This document shows positions 54,525-64,000 of a DNA stretch of 64,000 bases, piece after piece. Location of the stretch: assembly GCF_009498295.1 (NCBI RefSeq), contig NZ_CP040813.1, forward strand, positions 3,411,699 through 3,475,698, written 5' to 3'. Within the stretch, counting starts at the first letter, position 1. Every line of letters begins with the position of its first letter. The notes under the pieces are model-generated. The model had not been told where the DNA came from. It worked only from the letters and a program-made list of their open reading frames with translations, and searched no databases. Source of the stretch: Oceanihabitans sp. IOP_32. Its GTDB lineage: Bacteria > Bacteroidota > Bacteroidia > Flavobacteriales > Flavobacteriaceae. The position numbers and the translations under genes are program-made.

Positions 54525-55283
54525 ATGAGGTTCACATATTTTATTATTTTGTTAAATATTTTAATTTTATCAGGATGCCAGCAAGAGAAACAACATGTAT
54601 TTAAAATTGAGGGCAAACAGATACCAATTACAGACAGTATAGAATCGCATGCCGAAATAGCGGCATACATTAAACCCTTTAGGGAAAAAATTCAACAAGA
54701 CCTTGATAGCGTGTTGGCCTATGCTCCAGAAACCTACTCTAAAAACAACGGTGATTTTAATACCGCAATTGGTAACTTTATGGCCGATGCGGTTTACAGT
54801 GAAGGAAACCCCATCTTCTTCAGTCGAACTGGTAAGAATATAGATATGGTTTTACTAAACTACGGCGGCATACGATCGGCTCTGCCAAAAGGAGAAATCT
54901 CAAAAAGGAGTGCCTTTAATTTGATGCCTTTTGAAAATAGCATTGTTGTAGTCGCTTTAAAAGGCACCGAAGTTAACAAACTCATTAATTACCTTTCGAA
55001 ATCTAAACGCCCACACCCCATTTCTAAATTAAAACTTGTGTTAGATGCAAATTTTAATGTCCACGAAGCTTCCATTAACGGAAAAACTATTGATGAAAAC
55101 AAAACCTATTATGTAGCCACAAATGATTATTTATACAATGGTGGTGATAGTATGTCTTTCTTTCAAACCAACGAAGGACTATATATTTTAGACTATAAAA
55201 TAAGAAATGCCTTAATTGATAAGTTTATAAAACTAGACACGATAAAGCCTGTTATTGACGATAGATTTACTCAAATTAAATAG
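54525..55283 (+). CDS. 5'-nucleotidase C-terminal-domain lipoprotein
   Basis: 252 residues. The signal sequence ends in a lipobox (LILSGCQQ). The mature part is the substrate-binding (5_nucleotid_C) domain of UshA-type enzymes: FNTAIGNFMADAVY, LLNYGGIRSALPKGEISKRSAFNLMPFENS and YYVATNDYLYNGGDSM. The catalytic metallophosphatase domain is absent here and is encoded by the next gene. Gene order is therefore reversed relative to the domain order of UshA. The product is presumably anchored in the outer membrane or periplasm and pairs with its neighbour. Confidence 0.88.
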   Translation: MRFTYFIILLNILILSGCQQEKQHVFKIEGKQIPITDSIESHAEIAAYIKPFREKIQQDLDSVLAYAPETYSKNNGDFNTAIGNFMADAVYSEGNPIFFSRTGKNIDMVLLNYGGIRSALPKGEISKRSAFNLMPFENSIVVVALKGTEVNKLINYLSKSKRPHPISKLKLVLDANFNVHEASINGKTIDENKTYYVATNDYLYNGGDSMSFFQTNEGLYILDYKIRNALIDKFIKLDTIKPVIDDRFTQIK

Positions 55284-55338
55284 ACGAGTCATGTTCAAAA
55301 CAAACCATTAAGCCTTATTTAGCAACAAATTACTAAAA

Positions 55339-56256
55339 ATGAAACGTAGAGATTTTATACAACAAACCGCCGCTGGAGCAGCATTAGTAACACTTGGTTC
55401 TTATGGACTACAATCCTTTACTGCACCCGAGAAAAGCTCTAAAATAACGATATTACATACTAACGACGTACATAGTCATGTCGATCCTTTTGGACCAAAC
55501 GATGGCAGGAACGCTAATATGGGAGGTGTCGCAAGACGCGCTAGCCTTATTGAATCGATTAGACATGAAAATCCGAATACCTTACTTTTGGATGCAGGTG
55601 ATATTTTTCAAGGAACACCTTATTTTAACTATTATGGTGGTGAACTTGAATTTAAATTAATGAGCATGTTAAAATATGATGCTGCCACCATTGGAAACCA
55701 TGAATTTGATAATGGTATCGAGGGTTTGTATGCACAATTACCACATGCCAAATTTGAGTTTGTATCGTCCAACTACGATTTTTCTAACACGGTTATGGAT
55801 ACCCTTATAAAGCCCTATAAAATTTTTAAAAAAGGCGCCATAAAAATTGGAGTGTTTGGATTGGGGATTGAACTAGATGGATTGGTTGCTCCTAACATGT
55901 TTAAAGAAACCAAATACCTAGATCCTATAGAAATCACACAAGATATTACGAGAACTCTTAAAGAAGACGAGCAATGTGATTTAATTATTTGCTTATCGCA
56001 TTTAGGCTATAATTACAGAAAAAACGATACAAAAATTAGCGACTTAAAACTTGCTGCCGCAACCAAAAATATTGATTTGATTATTGGTGGTCATACTCAT
56101 ACGTTTTTAAAGAAACCCACCATTGTAAAAAATATTGAAGGCAAAAACATGTTAGTTAACCAAGTAGGATGCCACGGTATTAATCTTGGTAAAATTGACT
56201 TTTATTTTGATTCTGATAAACAAAAGGTGGCTAATGGCACCTCGATTATTGTTTAA
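55339..56256 (+). CDS. 5'-nucleotidase/metallophosphatase, catalytic domain with Tat-type signal
   Basis: 305 residues. A twin-arginine signal (MKRRDFIQQTAAGAAL) is followed by the metallophosphatase motifs: LHTNDVHSH, DAGDIFQG, GNHEFDNG, CLSHLGY and GGHTHTF. It lacks the C-terminal nucleotide-binding domain, which is the preceding gene's product (55 bases upstream). The pair should degrade extracytoplasmic nucleotides or related phosphoesters, providing phosphate and nucleosides. Confidence 0.9.
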   Translation: MKRRDFIQQTAAGAALVTLGSYGLQSFTAPEKSSKITILHTNDVHSHVDPFGPNDGRNANMGGVARRASLIESIRHENPNTLLLDAGDIFQGTPYFNYYGGELEFKLMSMLKYDAATIGNHEFDNGIEGLYAQLPHAKFEFVSSNYDFSNTVMDTLIKPYKIFKKGAIKIGVFGLGIELDGLVAPNMFKETKYLDPIEITQDITRTLKEDEQCDLIICLSHLGYNYRKNDTKISDLKLAAATKNIDLIIGGHTHTFLKKPTIVKNIEGKNMLVNQVGCHGINLGKIDFYFDSDKQKVANGTSIIV

Positions 56257-56395
56257 AAATGCAGAAAGGGTTTTTAGTACAATTTTAAAGCAGTCTTCCA
56301 ATTTACAAAGGCAATCTTATTTACTTTAATACCCCTAAGTATTAATTTGAAAACGTAGAAGATATTCAAAAGGTCTAAATTTTGATGTATCAAAA

Positions 56396-56824
56396 CTAGG
56401 TCTTGGTCATACTTTTCTGGTCCACAGCATCATCGTTATACTTGGCTTGTTTCACGAAGAAATAAAAGGCTAATGCCATTAACACGACAAACATAAAATC
56501 GAAAGCATTTTCTTCAATTAAAAATAAATAAGCAACAAAAGCAATCTCGCTAAAAACTAAGCTCATCGTACCTAAAAACAAAAACCAAGACTTTTTATTT
56601 TCTTTGTGAATATAATTTAGAAAGGCCAAAGAAAGTGATGCAAACAACAGAGAATTATACAAGTTTTCTAAAAAATAATCTATGGTCAAAACAAATGTCG
56701 AGGCCATGAAGTCAAATAAAAAGTAGCAAGTATAGAGACTTAAAAACGACAGGATTACCACCTGCATTTTAAATCTTTTCAATAGAATTTTAAAGTCAAA
56801 AGTTTTAGCAAACTCGATAAACAA
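56396..56824 (-). pseudogene. YhhN/TMEM86-like membrane protein, C-terminal part (frameshifted)
   Basis: About 140 residues with four hydrophobic helices (for example FASLSLAFLNYIHKENKK and WFLFLGTMSLVFSEIAF). The only start for this frame is a TTG at 56824, inside the end of the 80-codon frame at 56805-57047. Dropping one T near 56811 joins the two frames (FVYRVC continues as KTFDFKILL). The joined product has the helix-loop pattern of the YhhN/TMEM86 lysoplasmalogenase-like family common in Flavobacteriaceae. That family assignment is tentative. Confidence 0.6.
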
Positions 56825-57126
56825 AAAACAAATAGGCTAAAATTCCTAGAACCATACCAACAAAATAATAAGCATTATCACTTAGTAGTAATCTAAAAAA
56901 AAACAATAATTCTGTAGATGCATAAAACATTAAAAACAGACTAAAAAATAATGTTTTTTTATTATTTGAGATAAAATAAAGCAGTGCGATTAAAGGCACA
57001 ATAAAAGCACTTAAATCCATTGCAAGAGCATCTTTGCTAGCAATCATTAAGCCAGTATACGTTAAGCAAATAAGACCTATTAAAACGATTATAATTTTTG
57101 AGAAACTCTTAATAATATCAAGTCAT
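56805..57126 (-). pseudogene. YhhN/TMEM86-like membrane protein, N-terminal part (frameshifted)
   Basis: The frame MIASKDALAMDLSAFIVPLIALLYFI... ending in FVYRVC and a stop spans 56805-57047, with open upstream sequence (KSFSKIIIVLIGLICLTYTGL). A plausible ATG at 57126 joins this frame if one T is removed (ATG ACT T GAT). With both single-base corrections 57126-56396 becomes exactly 243 codons including the stop. A -7-like box TATATTTG at 57142-57135 precedes the ATG. The gene is therefore probably a recently decayed or mis-sequenced single gene. Confidence 0.6.
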
Positions 57127-57134
57127 TTATTTGA

Positions 57135-57142
57135 CAAATATA
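57135..57142 (-). promoter_or_regulatory. Probable promoter -7 box (TATATTTG)
   Basis: On the minus strand TATATTTG matches TAnnTTTG and lies 8 bases before the ATG at 57126 of the broken YhhN-like gene. It supports that ATG as the original start. Confidence 0.5.
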
Positions 57143-57206
57143 ATTGAAAATTAACAACTTAATTAATATTATAAGAATATTCAACCTAAATTAATTATTA
57201 AGCATT

Positions 57207-59216
<2,010 letters not shown>

Positions 59217-59308
59217 CTAGTCGTTGTCTCGATAATTGTCGGGGAACTTAAAGTTTTGCCTGATTTAACTTAGTTTTTATAACGGGCTAAATTATTCAAT
59301 TTAAACCT

Positions 59309-60193
59309 TTAATTCAACGTTCCTTTTATCATTCTATCTTTTTTAAAAATATCTTGTTTTAACTCTATGTTTTTAAACTGTTTATCTTTTAACAATCTTA
59401 TCATATCGTTGCCTAAATATTCATTAATTTCAAAAAACAAGAGGCCTTCATCTTTCAACTTATGCCTTGCAAAATCTGAAATAACATTATAAAACAACAA
59501 GGGATCTTCATCTTTTACAAACAATGCCAAATGAGGTTCGTTATTCAACACATTGTTTTTCATCTGTATTTTCTCCTGTACTCTAATATAAGGCGGATTA
59601 GAAACGATGACGTCAAATTTAAAAGCTTCAATTCCCAAGTCGCCAAAGGTTTCTTCATCAAAACCCTCCTGTTCCATTTTTAAGATATCACCTTTAAAGA
59701 AATTCACTTCTACATTATTCAAAACCGCATTTTGCTTGGCCACTTTTAAGGCGTTTTCACTAATATCTAAAGCGTATATTTTAGCATTTGGTAAGTTTTT
59801 AGCTAATGCTATCGCTATACAACCACTACCTGTCCCGATATCTAAAATTTTTATTTCGGTATTTTTATTTTTATAAACTTTTATTACCCATTCTACCAAT
59901 TCTTCGGTTTCTGGCCGGGGTATTAAAACGTTTTTATTCACTTTAAAGTTTAGACCATAAAATTCAGTTTCTCCAATGATATACTGAATGGGCTGCTCTT
60001 GTTTTAATGCTTCTAATGCTTTAAAAATCTCGTCTTGATTTTTAATTTCCAAACTGGGTGTTGTAGCCAATTCTATTCTTGAAACTTGATAATAGAAATC
60101 TATCAATATAAAAAAGAAACTATCAACCTCCTCTTGACCGTATGTGGTATCTAATTCGTCGTGAAATGTTTTTTGAATGTCCTTTAGTTTCAT
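59309..60193 (-). CDS. prmC: Peptide chain release factor N5-glutamine methyltransferase
   Basis: 294 residues. Methylates the GGQ glutamine of release factors, including RF2 encoded at 30009. SAM-binding motif ILDIGTGSGCIAIAL (about 116-130) and the NPPY motif (residues 199-202, VSNPPYIR) are present. The N-terminal substrate-recognition helices are complete (LKDIQKTFHDEL). Positioned about 90 bases past the GNAT gene. Confidence 0.95.
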   Translation of the reverse strand: MKLKDIQKTFHDELDTTYGQEEVDSFFFILIDFYYQVSRIELATTPSLEIKNQDEIFKALEALKQEQPIQYIIGETEFYGLNFKVNKNVLIPRPETEELVEWVIKVYKNKNTEIKILDIGTGSGCIAIALAKNLPNAKIYALDISENALKVAKQNAVLNNVEVNFFKGDILKMEQEGFDEETFGDLGIEAFKFDVIVSNPPYIRVQEKIQMKNNVLNNEPHLALFVKDEDPLLFYNVISDFARHKLKDEGLLFFEINEYLGNDMIRLLKDKQFKNIELKQDIFKKDRMIKGTLN

Positions 60194-60280
60194 TTGATTG
60201 TTTTTACTTTTGTTTTCTTAAATACCTTACTACATGCAAGTTACATCTAAGTTTATGGAAAGATATATTAAAAAGATACA

Positions 60281-60784
60281 TTAATTGGTATCTTTTAAGT
60301 CTTTTAGCATCCAAATATTACAAGAAGAATGCCCGGTATTGCCTAAAGCCCGCTTTATAGGCTTAAAGCCGTAAGACTTGTAAATGTGAATTGCTGCTTT
60401 AAGTTGTGCTACCGACTCTAAATAGCATTGTTTGTAACCCATTGTTTTAGCTGCTTGCAAACACTTCTCAAACAAGCGTTTACCGTAGCCTTTTCCTCTT
60501 ACAACAGGAGAAAAATACATTTTTTGAATTTCGCAAACACTCGTATCAAAGTCCTTTAAAGGTTTAATTCCGCCGCCACCTAAAATAGTTCCGTTTTTTT
60601 CGATAACATAATACACAGCATTATGGTCTTGATAAGACTCATACATTCTAGAGGTTTCAATATCGGTATATGCCGTACCTTCTAACGGAATATTAAACTC
60701 ATGGAAACAGGCTTTAATCACCGCTTCAATTTCAGCATTATCTTCTGGTTTAATTTCTCGAATAACTATATTATCTTTACCCAT
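60281..60784 (-). CDS. GNAT family N-acetyltransferase
   Basis: 167 residues with the acetyl-CoA-binding core (MYFSPVVRGKGYGKRLFEKCLQAA, where RGKGYG is the pyrophosphate-binding loop) followed by YLESVAQLKAAIHIYKSYGF. Substrate unknown. Start MGKDNIVIREI, short leader. It is divergent from the LEA2-type lipoprotein gene and shares only an 8-base gap with it, so the promoters must overlap coding DNA. Confidence 0.9.
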   Translation of the reverse strand: MGKDNIVIREIKPEDNAEIEAVIKACFHEFNIPLEGTAYTDIETSRMYESYQDHNAVYYVIEKNGTILGGGGIKPLKDFDTSVCEIQKMYFSPVVRGKGYGKRLFEKCLQAAKTMGYKQCYLESVAQLKAAIHIYKSYGFKPIKRALGNTGHSSCNIWMLKDLKDTN

Positions 60785-60791
60785 TCAAAAT

Positions 60792-61292
60792 ATGAAATTT
60801 AAGCAAGTGAAGATACTTAAATATAAAAATAACGGTATAAAATTTTCAATTATTTTATCAACAATACTATTTGTTTTTTCAAGTTGTTCGGTTAAACAAA
60901 AACCTGTATTTCTTAATGTTGAAAATATTAAAGTTGTAGAATCTACCCCCAAGCACCTAACACTTACTGCTAACGCCTTGTTTTTAAACCCAAATGATAT
61001 TGGTGGCCAATTAAAAACAGAAGAGATAAAAGTGTTTGTAAATGATAACGAAATGGGAACTGTTTCCAGCAAAAGTTTTAATGTGCCAGCAAAACAAGAA
61101 TTCTCCATACCATTAAATATCGTTATCCCTACAGATAGTATTTTTAGCCATAAAAATCTCGGTGGTCTACTGGGCAGCCTTTTTAGCCAACAACTTAAAG
61201 TACAATATAAAGGTATTTTAAAATACAAGGTTTTAGGCTTTTCTCACCGTTACCAAATTGATAAAACCGACAATATAAAAATTAAATTATAA
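60792..61292 (+). CDS. LEA type 2 family lipoprotein
   Basis: 166 residues. A hydrophobic signal (about 16-30, IILSTILFVFSSCSV) ends in a lipobox cysteine (SSC). The mature part has the LEA14-like immunoglobulin fold pattern (PKHLTLTANALFLNPND, then EIKVFVNDNEMGTVSS and FSIPLNIVIPTD). LEA2 proteins in bacteria are lipoproteins of unknown function, perhaps protecting against desiccation or acting in assembly. It precedes ribD by 2 bases. Confidence 0.85.
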   Translation: MKFKQVKILKYKNNGIKFSIILSTILFVFSSCSVKQKPVFLNVENIKVVESTPKHLTLTANALFLNPNDIGGQLKTEEIKVFVNDNEMGTVSSKSFNVPAKQEFSIPLNIVIPTDSIFSHKNLGGLLGSLFSQQLKVQYKGILKYKVLGFSHRYQIDKTDNIKIKL

Positions 61293-61294
61293 CA

Positions 61295-62299
61295 TTGACT
61301 CATCACGAAACATACATGAAACGCTGCCTTGAAATCGCTAAAAACGGTTTAGGTTCTACTCGACCAAACCCCATGGTGGGTAGTGTTATTGTGCATAATA
61401 ACAAAATAATTGGCGAAGGTTACACCAGTAAATACGGTGGTAATCATGCCGAAGTAAATGCTATAAATGCGGTAACAGATAAGTCTTTATTAAAAGCATC
61501 TACGCTTTATGTCACTTTAGAACCTTGCTCCCATTTTGGTAAAACACCGCCTTGCAGCGATTTCATTATTAAACACCAAATTGCAAATGTGGTTATTGGC
61601 TGTATGGACGATAACGAGCAAGTTGCGGGTCAAGGTATTAAGAAACTAAAAAATGCGGGTTGTAATGTTATTGTAGGCGTTCTGGAAGACGACTGCAAAG
61701 CACACCATAAACGTTTTTTTACTTTTCATAATAAAAAAAGACCTTACATTGTGTTAAAATGGGCCGAAACCCTTGATGGTTTTATAGCCCCAAGCACCAA
61801 AAAAAATAACACCCCCGTTTGGATTACCAATACTTTTTCTAGGCAACTTGTACACCAATGGCGCAGCGAAGAACAGGCTATTTTAGTGGGTACTACCACG
61901 GTTGCTCAAGACAATCCGAGTTTAACTGTGAGAGATTGGACTGGACAAAACCCGATAAGAATAGTGATTGATAGAAAAAACAAATGCTCTAAAAAACACG
62001 CAATTTTTAATGCAGCTGCTGAAACGATTGTAATTTCAGAAAAAGAAATAAATTTTGATTCTAATGTCGCCAAACAAATTTGTGATTTACTACACAAAAA
62101 AAATATAAATTCAATGATTATTGAAGGCGGAACAAAAACACTTCAAACCTTTATAGACGAAAACTTGTGGGACGAAGCTCGTGTATTTACTGGAAACACC
62201 ACCTTTAAACAAGGTGTTAAAGCCCCTGTATTTAGTGGTCGATTTATAAAAGAAAAAAAAATAAAAACAGACAGTCTTAAAATATATCAAAATGATTAA
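61295..62299 (+). CDS. ribD: Bifunctional riboflavin biosynthesis protein RibD
   Basis: 334 residues. The N-terminal deaminase (about 1-145) has the zinc motifs GGNHAEVNAI and EPCSHFGKTPPC. The C-terminal reductase (about 150-334) has FVLKWAETLDGF-like and IEGGTKTLQTFID motifs. It deaminates and then reduces the pyrimidine intermediate of the riboflavin pathway. The ATG is at 61295 (MTHHETYMKRCLEIAK). It overlaps the HAD gene by 8 bases. No FMN riboswitch is visible upstream, which suggests constitutive expression. Confidence 0.95.
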   Translation: MTHHETYMKRCLEIAKNGLGSTRPNPMVGSVIVHNNKIIGEGYTSKYGGNHAEVNAINAVTDKSLLKASTLYVTLEPCSHFGKTPPCSDFIIKHQIANVVIGCMDDNEQVAGQGIKKLKNAGCNVIVGVLEDDCKAHHKRFFTFHNKKRPYIVLKWAETLDGFIAPSTKKNNTPVWITNTFSRQLVHQWRSEEQAILVGTTTVAQDNPSLTVRDWTGQNPIRIVIDRKNKCSKKHAIFNAAAETIVISEKEINFDSNVAKQICDLLHKKNINSMIIEGGTKTLQTFIDENLWDEARVFTGNTTFKQGVKAPVFSGRFIKEKKIKTDSLKIYQND

Positions 62300-62906
62300 A
62301 ACTCTAATTTTCGATTTTGGTAACGTCTTTATAAATTTAGATATACCTGGCGCTTTAAAATACGCCTTATCTACCTTTAAAATGGATTCTCTTTCGGATG
62401 AAATGATAGCATTTAATGGTCTTTATGAACAAGGCTTAATATCGACCGATGAGTTTCTTGATTTTTATGCTGAAAATTTTCCGAAGCTTTCAAAAGCAGA
62501 ATTAATTGAAGTTTGGAATTTCATGCTTAAAGATTTCCCAGAGTATCGATTAGATTTTATTAAAAACCTTAAGCAAGAAAACAAATACCAGCTCATTCTT
62601 TTGAGTAACACTAATGAGCTTCATATAAATTGGATAAAAAAACACGTTCCTTTTTTCCAAGATTTTAAAAATTGTTTTGATGCTTTTTATCTATCGCATG
62701 AAATTAACCTAGCAAAACCTAACACCTCTATTTTTGAGTTTGTTTTAAACGAAAACGCTATTGGGGCTGAGGGTTGTTTATTTATAGACGATAACAATGA
62801 TAACATCAATACAGCTAAGTTATTAGGCTTTAAAACCTGGCATTTAAATCCAGAAACCGAAGATGTTATAAATCTGTTTCATACAAAATCACAGTTATTT
62901 GACTAA
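62292..62906 (+). CDS. HAD family hydrolase (HAD-IA)
   Basis: 204 residues. The four HAD motifs are visible: motif I FDFGNVFINL (nucleophile Asp in LIFDFGN), motif II LLSNTNE, motif III Lys in LAKPNTSIFE, and motif IV FIDDNNDN. A helical cap lies between motifs I and II. It is probably a phosphatase of small metabolites. The motif I second Asp is replaced by Asn (FDFGN), a common HAD variant. Overlaps ribD and YigZ. Confidence 0.9.
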   Translation: MIKTLIFDFGNVFINLDIPGALKYALSTFKMDSLSDEMIAFNGLYEQGLISTDEFLDFYAENFPKLSKAELIEVWNFMLKDFPEYRLDFIKNLKQENKYQLILLSNTNELHINWIKKHVPFFQDFKNCFDAFYLSHEINLAKPNTSIFEFVLNENAIGAEGCLFIDDNNDNINTAKLLGFKTWHLNPETEDVINLFHTKSQLFD

Positions 62907-63507
62907 AAAAGACACTTATAAAACCATAGACACCGCCACCGAAGCAGTGTTATTCAAGGATAAAAACAGTAAGTTTTTTGGTTACGCATACCCCATATCT
63001 TCTGAGGATGATGTCAAGGACCATATTAAAGACTTAAAAAAAGAACATCATGCGGCTCGACACTGGTGTTATGCCTACCAAATTGGCACCGAAGATCTCA
63101 TTTATCGCGCCAATGATGATGGTGAGCCCAATAATTCGGCAGGAATGCCTATTTACGGCCAAATACAATCCTTTGATGTTACCAATATATTAATTGTGGT
63201 TGTGCGCTATTTTGGTGGCGTTAAATTAGGAGTTGGGGGTTTAATTAATGCTTATAAAACCACAGCGCAACTAAGCCTAGAATCCGCAAAGATTTTAACA
63301 AAAACGATTAATATAGAATATCTTATCCAGTTCGATTATAAAAACATGAATACGGTCATGCGTATTATAAAAGAAAAAAATCTCAATATCACGAATCAGA
63401 AATTAGAACTGGACTGCCAAATTACCATATCTGTAAGAAAAAATGACGCAAAACAGATTTTTGAGATTTTCGACAGCCTATTTGAAATTACCATTAAAAA
63501 AATTTAG
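62899..63507 (+). CDS. YigZ/IMPACT family protein
   Basis: 202 residues. The first in-frame start is TTG at 62899, inside the end of the HAD gene; no ATG or GTG occurs before MTKKDTYKT. The N-terminal UPF0029/IMPACT domain is intact (KNSKFFGYAYPI, HAARHWCYAY, NDDGEPNNSAGMPI, VVRYFGGVKLGVGGLINAY) and the C-terminal DUF1949-like half continues to the end. In yeast IMPACT/Yih1 regulates Gcn2; bacterial YigZ proteins have no agreed function. Its translation is probably coupled to the HAD gene. Confidence 0.88.
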   Translation: MTKKDTYKTIDTATEAVLFKDKNSKFFGYAYPISSEDDVKDHIKDLKKEHHAARHWCYAYQIGTEDLIYRANDDGEPNNSAGMPIYGQIQSFDVTNILIVVVRYFGGVKLGVGGLINAYKTTAQLSLESAKILTKTINIEYLIQFDYKNMNTVMRIIKEKNLNITNQKLELDCQITISVRKNDAKQIFEIFDSLFEITIKKI

Positions 63508-63511
63508 TTTA

Positions 63512-63913
63512 TTATTTTAAAGCTTCTAAAAGATATTTTGGAGCCATTGTAGGGCGATTTGTTTTTGTGTCAATAAACACCAAAGTCGTTTCGGCAGTTG
63601 TTAAGATTTCGCCCGCCGTATTGGTAATTTCATACTCGAATTCTATCTTAACCGTAGGCACTTTTTTTAGCTTTGTTTTTACGGTAATTATTTCATCATA
63701 ACGGGCTGGTTTTTTATAGTTTACATGCAAAGAAACCACTGGCAGCATGATACCACTTTCTTCCATCGACTTGTAAGATAATCCAAACTTTCTCAACCAC
63801 TCTGTTCGCCCTGATTCTAGGTATAATGCGTAATTCCCGTAATATACTACCCCCATCTGGTCGGTTTCACCATAACGTACTCTTAATTGTATTTCATCAA
63901 TTTTCATAAGCAA
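63512..63913 (-). CDS. Acyl-CoA thioesterase (hot-dog fold, YbgC/FadM type)
   Basis: 133 residues with a single hot-dog domain. The catalytic-type aspartate is in RYGETDQMGVVYYGNY, and the block FEYEITNTAGEILTTAETTLVF follows. Family members hydrolyse acyl-CoA or 4-hydroxybenzoyl-CoA-like thioesters. It is convergent with YigZ, 4 bases apart. Confidence 0.88.
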   Translation of the reverse strand: MLMKIDEIQLRVRYGETDQMGVVYYGNYALYLESGRTEWLRKFGLSYKSMEESGIMLPVVSLHVNYKKPARYDEIITVKTKLKKVPTVKIEFEYEITNTAGEILTTAETTLVFIDTKTNRPTMAPKYLLEALK

Positions 63914-64000
63914 TATTCAAATATTTTTTGTAGATTCGTAACGGAGCTAAACATGGGGAATTAATTCTAGATAATCAATAGTAAATGATTTTTTTTTTAA

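Noticed and set aside
60785..61228. 147-codon minus-strand ORF over the LEA2 lipoprotein gene
   Set aside because: Shadow of the strand opposite a clear lipoprotein gene with signal peptide and lipobox.

Overview
This AT-rich window comes from a member of the Bacteroidota, most likely a marine Flavobacteriaceae. The evidence is the set of lineage markers (PorD/DUF4835, DUF4834, DUF6913, an RprXY-like two-component system, a GH109-type secreted oxidoreductase-fold enzyme, SusC-like carboxypeptidase-regulatory plus beta-barrel receptor), Bacteroidota promoter boxes of the form TAnnTTTG, and the near absence of purine-rich ribosome binding sites. No rRNA, tRNA or CRISPR array was seen.

Layout. 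1-5250 is an insertion-sequence island: a copied 3' tail of bcp, a complete IS3-family element with a textbook A_AAA_AAG frameshift site, unrecognised secreted proteins including a 5'-truncated ORF, the tail of an ISL3-type transposase cut by an IS256-family element, and then intact bcp. 5259-15220 holds nth, an ECF sigma factor with a 48-residue companion, uvrA, a DUF3667 membrane protein, a 222-bp MITE-like repeat, a GH109-type enzyme and a secreted Arg/Asn-rich protein. 15366-20982 is a leftward cell-surface polysaccharide block (flippase, glycosyltransferase, a broken YfhO-like gene, DUF4834). 21149-31521 has an outer-membrane protein, a GNAT-like protein, a second MITE copy, a probable sulfonolipid (capnine) gene pair, an oligopeptidase, a YbaB/EbfC gene with an internal stop, threonine aldolase, prfB with the RF2 autoregulatory frameshift, and arsC. 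31609-40068 carries a beta-barrel receptor, a tandem 151-bp repeat array, uvrB, TerB-like and DUF1456 genes, a hairpin-rich untranslated block and an IS5/IS1182-like transposase. 40263-54459 is a long leftward core block: sucC; RprXY-like genes; coaE-ybbR-GT2; fabI; recN; porD-coaBC-rpoZ-bamD; dapA-DUF6913. 54525-63913 has a 5'-nucleotidase split over two genes, a decayed YhhN-like membrane gene, ligA, prmC, a GNAT gene, LEA2 lipoprotein-ribD-HAD-YigZ in tandem, and a thioesterase.

Functional themes. Nucleotide-excision and base-excision repair (uvrA, uvrB, nth, recN, ligA) are scattered through the window. Envelope biogenesis is prominent: BamD, PorD for type IX secretion, FabI, YfhO/flippase/glycosyltransferases, and the candidate capnine enzymes, which would make the sulfonolipids linked to gliding. 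CoA synthesis is represented by coaBC and coaE.

The most notable observations are the capnine-type enzyme pair, three genes that look freshly broken by tiny lesions (5-bp duplication in yfhO, in-frame stop in ebfC, two 1-nt indels in the YhhN-like gene), an endonuclease III with no cysteine at all and therefore no [4Fe-4S] cluster, three families of non-coding repeats, and a hairpin-rich intergenic block. I did not find a convincing wholly new multi-gene system.
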